DNA from: PVC group bacterium | GTDB lineage: Bacteria > Verrucomicrobiota > Kiritimatiellia > UBA8416 > PXDI01 | Assembly (NCBI GenBank): GCA_003565095.1 | Contig: PXDI01000220.1 | Location: 1-18,659 of the forward strand | DNA length: 18,659 bases | Reading direction: 5' to 3' | Part shown: piece by piece, positions 14,935 through 18,659 of the stretch | Layout of the letters: the number at the start of each line of letters is the position of its first letter | How positions within the stretch are numbered: position 1 is the stretch's first letter | Made by a program: the position numbers and the translations under genes | The notes under the pieces: model-generated | Databases searched by the model: none | The model's input: the letters and a program-made list of their open reading frames with translations, nothing else | Told to the model about the DNA's origin: nothing

Positions 14935-15414
14935 ATGAGTATTGCCGATGATCTTGAGAAACTGGAGGCATTGCGGACCAACGGCACATTATCTGAAGCT
15001 GAATACCTGACAGCCAAGAAAACCCTGTTGTCGGAGAATATACCTCATGCAGAGCACCCGCCACAGGCGTCCGGCATCCAATCAGTCGATGTTAATACAT
15101 GGTGTCTGCTTATTCACCTGTCACAATTCTGCGGTTATCTGCTACCGTTTGCCGGGCTCGTTGTCCCGATCATATTGTGGCAGATCCGCAAGAACGAAGC
15201 CGAAATAATTGATCAGCACGGCAAAGTTGTCGTTAACTGGATCATTACCGAAATCATCTACTTCGTTATCTCATTCATTCTCGTCTTCTTAATCATCGGC
15301 ATTCCATTGCTACTGGCCTTGATCGTGGCAAGCATCGCCTTCCCGATAATCGGCGCCATCAAAGCCAATAACGGAGAAGTATGGCGTTATCCAATGTCAT
15401 TTAAGTTCGTGTAA
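14935..15414 (+). CDS. SHOCT and DUF4870 (Tic20-like) membrane protein
   Basis: A 159-residue protein. Residues about 4-33 (DDLEKLEALRTNGTLSEAEY, then LTAKKTLL) form a SHOCT-type short helical motif, unusual only in being N-terminal. From about 55 the sequence matches DUF4870: a first hydrophobic helix with LSQFCGYLLPFAGLVVPI, a polar turn with KNEAEIIDQHGKVVVNW, then two long hydrophobic helices and the closing GEVWRYPMSFKF. The function of DUF4870 is unknown; its fold resembles Tic20. The start is supported by AAGGAGC a few bases upstream of 14935. It may share the promoter at 14344-14371. Confidence 0.85.
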   Translation: MSIADDLEKLEALRTNGTLSEAEYLTAKKTLLSENIPHAEHPPQASGIQSVDVNTWCLLIHLSQFCGYLLPFAGLVVPIILWQIRKNEAEIIDQHGKVVVNWIITEIIYFVISFILVFLIIGIPLLLALIVASIAFPIIGAIKANNGEVWRYPMSFKFV

Positions 15415-15448
15415 TGAGTGTGGATATTCAACGTGTGAACACGCCAGT

Positions 15449-15468
15449 CCGGACCAAATCCGGTCCGG
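15449..15468. repeat. Seven-pair GC hairpin
   Basis: CCGGACC (15449-15455) pairs with GGTCCGG (15462-15468) around a six-base AAATCC loop, 35 bases after the DUF4870 stop. No T-tract follows, so it could stabilise the 3' end of that mRNA or serve as a protein site rather than end transcription by itself. Confidence 0.7.
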
Positions 15469-15532
15469 CGGAGCAAGGCCATTGCGGATACTGATCATTG
15501 ACACCCACTGCGAAATATGGCTGTATTGAAGC

Positions 15533-15607
15533 AGAAAATGAGCCTGGATGCCTGTAGGCGTAAGCTGGCCTTTATGGTTTCAGCAGCAGGCGGCAGGCTC
15601 ATTTTCT
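15533..15607 (+). terminator. Long fold-back with 14-bp stem, possible terminator
   Basis: AGAAAATGAGCCTG (15533-15546) is the exact reverse complement of CAGGCTCATTTTCT (15594-15607). Inside, GCCTG (15550-15554) pairs with CAGGC (15587-15591), and the remaining loop can form a further small stem (AGGC 15556-15559 with GCCT 15568-15571). TTTTCC follows the stem. This could end transcripts from the DUF4870 gene before the restriction gene. The long loop is unusual for a terminator; a small structured RNA or a remnant of a mobile element are alternatives. Confidence 0.4.
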
Positions 15608-15640
15608 TTTTCCTTGCACTATGGCCACCTGCAGACCGTC

Positions 15641-15669
15641 TTGACTGATGCTTTGCCGTCTGGCATTGT
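15641..15669 (+). promoter_or_regulatory. Candidate promoter for the restriction gene
   Basis: TTGACT (15641-15646, 5 of 6 matches), a 17-bp spacer and CATTGT (15664-15669) preceded by TGG, an extended -10 pattern. The -10 itself matches only 3 of 6. Transcription would begin about 15676, so the inverted repeat at 15678-15715 would lie at the very 5' end of the mRNA. Confidence 0.3.
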
Positions 15670-15677
15670 TTCCCCAA

Positions 15678-15715
15678 TGCGTTACGGTGTTGTACACACG
15701 TTGGCGAATAACGCA
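15678..15715 (+). repeat. Inverted repeat in the leader of the restriction gene
   Basis: TGCGTTA (15678-15684) is the reverse complement of TAACGCA (15709-15715); between them GTGT-TGT-ACAC (15687-15697) can form a smaller stem. The structure ends three bases before AGGA (15718-15721), the ribosome site of the gene at 15728. It could be an operator or an RNA hairpin that tunes translation of the enzyme. Confidence 0.45.
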
Positions 15716-15727
15716 GCAGGAAACCTC

Positions 15728-18659
15728 ATGCATATACAGGATCTATTTGACGAATCGTTTCTGCGCGCACAGTGGCATGCTGAATTCATGCAATTTCAGG
15801 AGACCCCGGATGCCGCCGCCTTGCATCAGCGCCTAAAAGCCTGGGCCGGACGCGAACTGCTTAACGAACGTGAATCAGAAACCGCTTTTATCCAGCGTTT
15901 CTTTGCCGAAACCTGGGGTTACACCCTGCAAGGCCATGCCGCGCAGCCGGATGCCTATACCTGCCGTCCGCAGTTCCAGATTGCCGGAGCCGGACAGCGC
16001 GGCGGCGCGGGCTTTGCCGATCTGGCCCTCGGAAACTTTGGAACCGCTGCCGAGCCCATCCCGCAGGTGCTGTGCGAATTCAAGGATATCCGCTCCGGGC
16101 TGGACAGTCCGCAGGCGCGCAAAGGCAGCAACCGTTCGCCTGTCGAACAATGCCTTGATTATCTGAACGAAGCCTGGCAGCGCCGCCGGCGCGATGCACT
16201 GGTGGAACCCGCCTGGGCGGTGGTCACCGATATGAACGAATTCCGGCTGTATTCACGCTTGCGGCGCGGACAGTTTCAGCGTTTTGTAATCAGCGGCGGC
16301 GGCAGCGCCCTGGCATCTGATCTGTGCGCCGATAACGACACCGCCGCCTTCCGGCGGTTTATCTTCTGGCGCATGTTCCGTCCCGATATGCTGCTTTCCC
16401 GCGGCGGCGCAAGCGCACTGGCCCGCCTGCTGCAGGATCAGGTCACCCGCGAAAAAGACATCGAAAAAACTTTTTACCGCGAATACAGCGCCTACCGCAA
16501 ATTTGTGTATGAATGCATTCTTGAAGCCAATCCCGATTTCAGCGGCACGCGCGGCAAACTGGTGCGCCTGACCCAGCGCTTTCTCGACCGCTGCATTTTT
16601 GTGCTCTTCTGCGAAGATATGGGCCGCGAGCTGCGCTATCCGCCCGAACTGCTGCGCGACATGCTCATTGAACACAGCCAGAGCCGCCACTACAATCCCA
16701 ACGGCGGCGCGCCCTGGAACGAAATGCGCGAAATCTTCAGCGCCATGCGCGACGGCGGTGAATACGGCCCGCATACCATTGACCGCTTCAATGGCGGACT
16801 CTTTGAGCCCGACGCGGATCTCGATTACCTGCGCATTCCCGCCAAAGTCTTCTGCGCCAAAGATCAGGCCGGGGCGATACTCAAACACCCCCGTACGCTG
16901 CTCTACTTTTCCGGTGCATACAACTTCGGTCTCTCCAGCGCTTCCGGCGAACGCACAATCGGCCTGACCACCCTCGGCCGCATCTTTGAGCAATCCATCA
17001 CCGAACTGGAAATCATGGAAGCCGATGCCGACGGGCGCGTTTCCATCAACCGGCTCACCAAACGCAAAACCGACGGCGTGTACTACACCCCCGAATGGGT
17101 CACGCGCTATATTGTTGAGCAGACCATCGGCGGACGGCTGGCCGATATCCGCGCAGCCCTCGGGGCGGACGAACTGAAACCGCTCGACGATGCCGCCATT
17201 GCCGCCTACCGCGCATTTCAGACAGACGGCCGCCGGTCTGCGCCGGTGGCCGGTGCACACCGCGAATTTCTGCGCCGCTACCGCGAAAAACTTGATCGGC
17301 TGCGCATTGTTGATCCCGCCTGCGGTTCCGGCGCATTTCTGATCCAGGCGCTCGACTACCTGCTGGCCGAATACCGTCATGTGGTGGAAGAACAGCAGCG
17401 GATTGAAGGCCATGCCCAGCTATTCGATCAGGACTCACTCATCCGCTCGATTCTTTCCAACAACATCTACGGCGTTGACCTCAATCCGGAATCCGTCGAA
17501 ATCACCAAACTGGCGCTGTGGCTGCACACCGCCAGTCCCGGACGACCGCTCTGTGCGCTCGACCGCAATATCTGCTGCGGCAACAGTCTGGTAGGAGCCG
17601 ACTTTGCCGAATTCTACCGCGCCAAACATGCAACACTGTTCGACGACGTGGACGAAAACGAGCGCGAACGCATCAACGCCTTTGACTGGCAGGCTGCATT
17701 CCCGACCGTTTTTGCGCACGGCGGGTTCGATTGCGTTATCGGCAATCCGCCCTATGTAAAGCTGCAGCACTTCCGTCGTGCCCAGCCCGATGTTTCCGAA
17801 TACCTGACGGAAGCCAACCGTTCCGACGGAAAGCCGCTCTACGAAAGCACCCGCACCGGCAATTTTGATATGTACCTGCCGTTTATCGAAAAAGGCATCG
17901 AACTGCTTCGGCCCGACGGGCGTATGGGCTATATTGCGCCCAACGTCTGGATGGTCAACGAATACGGCGCCGCCCTGCGCGGCAAACTGAAACGCAACCG
18001 CGCACTTGACCGCTGGCTCGACTTCAAAAGCTTCCAGGTCTTTGACGAAGCAATTACCTACACCGCCCTGCAATTCTTCCGCGGATCACCCACCGCTAAT
18101 ATCGCCTGCGCCTTTACCCCCGACGGCAATATTGCCGCCGTCAACTGGGAAACCGCCGATCGCATTCCCTATGACAACCTGCCCGATGATGAAGCGTGGA
18201 ACTTCGCCCCCGCCGCCGAAATGACGCTCATGGAAAAACTGAAAAATAGCGGAAAGCCGTTGGAACAGTGCTGCAAAGGGATTGCCGTGGGCATTCAAAC
18301 CAGTGCGGATTCCATCTATCATCTCATTCGCATTGGAACAAACCGGTATCGAACCAGTTCTGGTGATGAAGTTGAGATTGAAGACGCACTGATGCATCCG
18401 CTCGTGTCCGGCCCTGAAGCCAAGCGGTATCAGGAACCCAAGACGGACACCTATTTGCTGTTTCCGTATGTGGTTCATGAAGGGACGCGCTCCTTTTCGT
18501 CCGCTGCAAAACTGCGTCTTTACACCGCAGATGAAATGGCTGCACATTTTCCGCATGGCTGGGCATATCTGAAAACCAATAAAGACGCGCTGCGGGGCCG
18601 TGAACGCGGTAAATTCAATGATGAACTTTGGTTCAGGTTTGGCCGCAACCAAAATATCG
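15728..18659 (+). CDS. Type IIG (Eco57I-like) restriction-methyltransferase, 3' end beyond window
   Basis: At least 977 codons, open to the right edge. The N-terminal part has a PD-(D/E)xK-like nuclease pattern: Asp98 (FADLAL), Glu117 and Lys119 (CEFKD). The central adenine-methyltransferase core has GVYYTPEWV (Tyr452), the SAM-binding motif DPACGSGAFL (529-538) and the catalytic NPPY (673-676), which indicates N6-adenine methylation. The region after about 830 (GIAVGIQTSADSIYHL, Gly855 in GIQ) resembles TaqI-type target-recognition domains. One polypeptide therefore probably cuts, methylates and recognises DNA. The start at 15728 has AGGA at 15718-15721. No separate subunit genes are seen. 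A BREX- or DISARM-linked methylase is the alternative if defence genes follow. Confidence 0.88.
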   Translation, partial: MHIQDLFDESFLRAQWHAEFMQFQETPDAAALHQRLKAWAGRELLNERESETAFIQRFFAETWGYTLQGHAAQPDAYTCRPQFQIAGAGQRGGAGFADLALGNFGTAAEPIPQVLCEFKDIRSGLDSPQARKGSNRSPVEQCLDYLNEAWQRRRRDALVEPAWAVVTDMNEFRLYSRLRRGQFQRFVISGGGSALASDLCADNDTAAFRRFIFWRMFRPDMLLSRGGASALARLLQDQVTREKDIEKTFYREYSAYRKFVYECILEANPDFSGTRGKLVRLTQRFLDRCIFVLFCEDMGRELRYPPELLRDMLIEHSQSRHYNPNGGAPWNEMREIFSAMRDGGEYGPHTIDRFNGGLFEPDADLDYLRIPAKVFCAKDQAGAILKHPRTLLYFSGAYNFGLSSASGERTIGLTTLGRIFEQSITELEIMEADADGRVSINRLTKRKTDGVYYTPEWVTRYIVEQTIGGRLADIRAALGADELKPLDDAAIAAYRAFQTDGRRSAPVAGAHREFLRRYREKLDRLRIVDPACGSGAFLIQALDYLLAEYRHVVEEQQRIEGHAQLFDQDSLIRSILSNNIYGVDLNPESVEITKLALWLHTASPGRPLCALDRNICCGNSLVGADFAEFYRAKHATLFDDVDENERERINAFDWQAAFPTVFAHGGFDCVIGNPPYVKLQHFRRAQPDVSEYLTEANRSDGKPLYESTRTGNFDMYLPFIEKGIELLRPDGRMGYIAPNVWMVNEYGAALRGKLKRNRALDRWLDFKSFQVFDEAITYTALQFFRGSPTANIACAFTPDGNIAAVNWETADRIPYDNLPDDEAWNFAPAAEMTLMEKLKNSGKPLEQCCKGIAVGIQTSADSIYHLIRIGTNRYRTSSGDEVEIEDALMHPLVSGPEAKRYQEPKTDTYLLFPYVVHEGTRSFSSAAKLRLYTADEMAAHFPHGWAYLKTNKDALRGRERGKFNDELWFRFGRNQNI

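Larger units (their letters stand above)
15415..15727. other. Structured intergenic region before the restriction gene
   Basis: This 313-bp gap holds no supportable gene. It contains, in order: a CGTGT-GA-ACACG palindrome (15432-15443); a seven-pair hairpin (15449-15468); a 75-base fold-back with a 14-bp perfect stem (15533-15607) followed by a T-rich stretch; a candidate promoter (15641-15669); and an inverted repeat in the leader (15678-15715) ending just before the ribosome site AGGA at 15718-15721. Short frames here lack start signals. Confidence 0.7.

Noticed and set aside
15538..15648. 36-codon plus-strand frame (starts MSLDACRRKL) with a hydrophobic stretch inside the 15533-15607 fold-back
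   Set aside because: It has no ribosome site, and its sequence is largely fixed by the inverted repeat; treated as non-coding.
16253..17413. 386-codon minus-strand open frame opposite the restriction gene
   Set aside because: The plus-strand frame carries EFK, YYTP and DPACGSG motifs in order; the minus frame is low-complexity Ala/Gly/Phe-rich and has no family features.
17435..18652. Further minus-strand open frames at the right edge
   Set aside because: They lie opposite the NPPY and TaqI-like parts of the same gene and have no start signals or motifs.
1..18659. CRISPR array, tRNA or rRNA genes
   Set aside because: No regularly spaced repeats, no cloverleaf with CCA-type end and no rRNA-like stretches were noticed on reading; a covariance search was not possible.

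Overview
The window reads as chromosomal DNA of an anaerobic, sodium-using bacterium, most probably of the PVC group (Kiritimatiellota, Lentisphaerota or a relative). That placement is an inference. It rests on a V/A-type ATPase operon in the chlamydia- and spirochaete-like order E - DUF2764 - A - B - D - I - K, a complete Rnf operon next to it, and moderately GC-rich codon use. No rRNA, tRNA or CRISPR array was seen.

Layout. Positions 1-222 are a non-coding leader with a hairpin and a repeated CAGACTAA motif. From 223 to 8440 a run of same-strand genes encodes a GAF plus degenerate-GGDEF protein followed by the V-type ATPase subunits E, DUF2764, A, B, D, I and K. After only 71 bp the Rnf complex follows as rnfA-B-C-D-G-E (8512-13528), with overlapping or near-touching genes. 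Between the convergent rnfE and a minus-strand nitroreductase lies a non-coding fold-back element (13535-13777) with near-perfect 21-bp terminal inverted repeats, two palindromes and a nested central hairpin. Beyond it are the nitroreductase (13789-14319, minus), an unrecognised Trp/Cys-rich protein (14411-14911), a SHOCT-DUF4870 membrane protein (14935-15414), a 313-bp spacer with strong hairpins, and a large Eco57I-like type IIG restriction-methyltransferase gene that runs off the right edge (15728-18659).

How the genes work together. Rnf couples ferredoxin:NAD+ electron transfer to ion pumping. The rotary ATPase makes ATP from, or spends ATP to build, the same ion gradient. The K subunit keeps the ligands that bind Na+ in Enterococcus hirae NtpK (Ser63, Gln64, Gln106, Glu135), and subunit I keeps the partner arginine (Arg506). 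The two operons together therefore look like a Na+ energy circuit encoded in one 13-kb block. The leading GAF/GGDEF-like protein is probably co-transcribed and has lost its catalytic aspartates, so a regulatory or structural role is more likely than c-di-GMP synthesis.

Most notable oddities: the fold-back element; RnfB, in which exactly the four ligands of one [4Fe-4S] cluster are replaced while the other cluster is intact; a CxxCxxC tail on RnfE; the absence of separate V-ATPase C, F and G genes; and structured non-coding DNA before the restriction gene.
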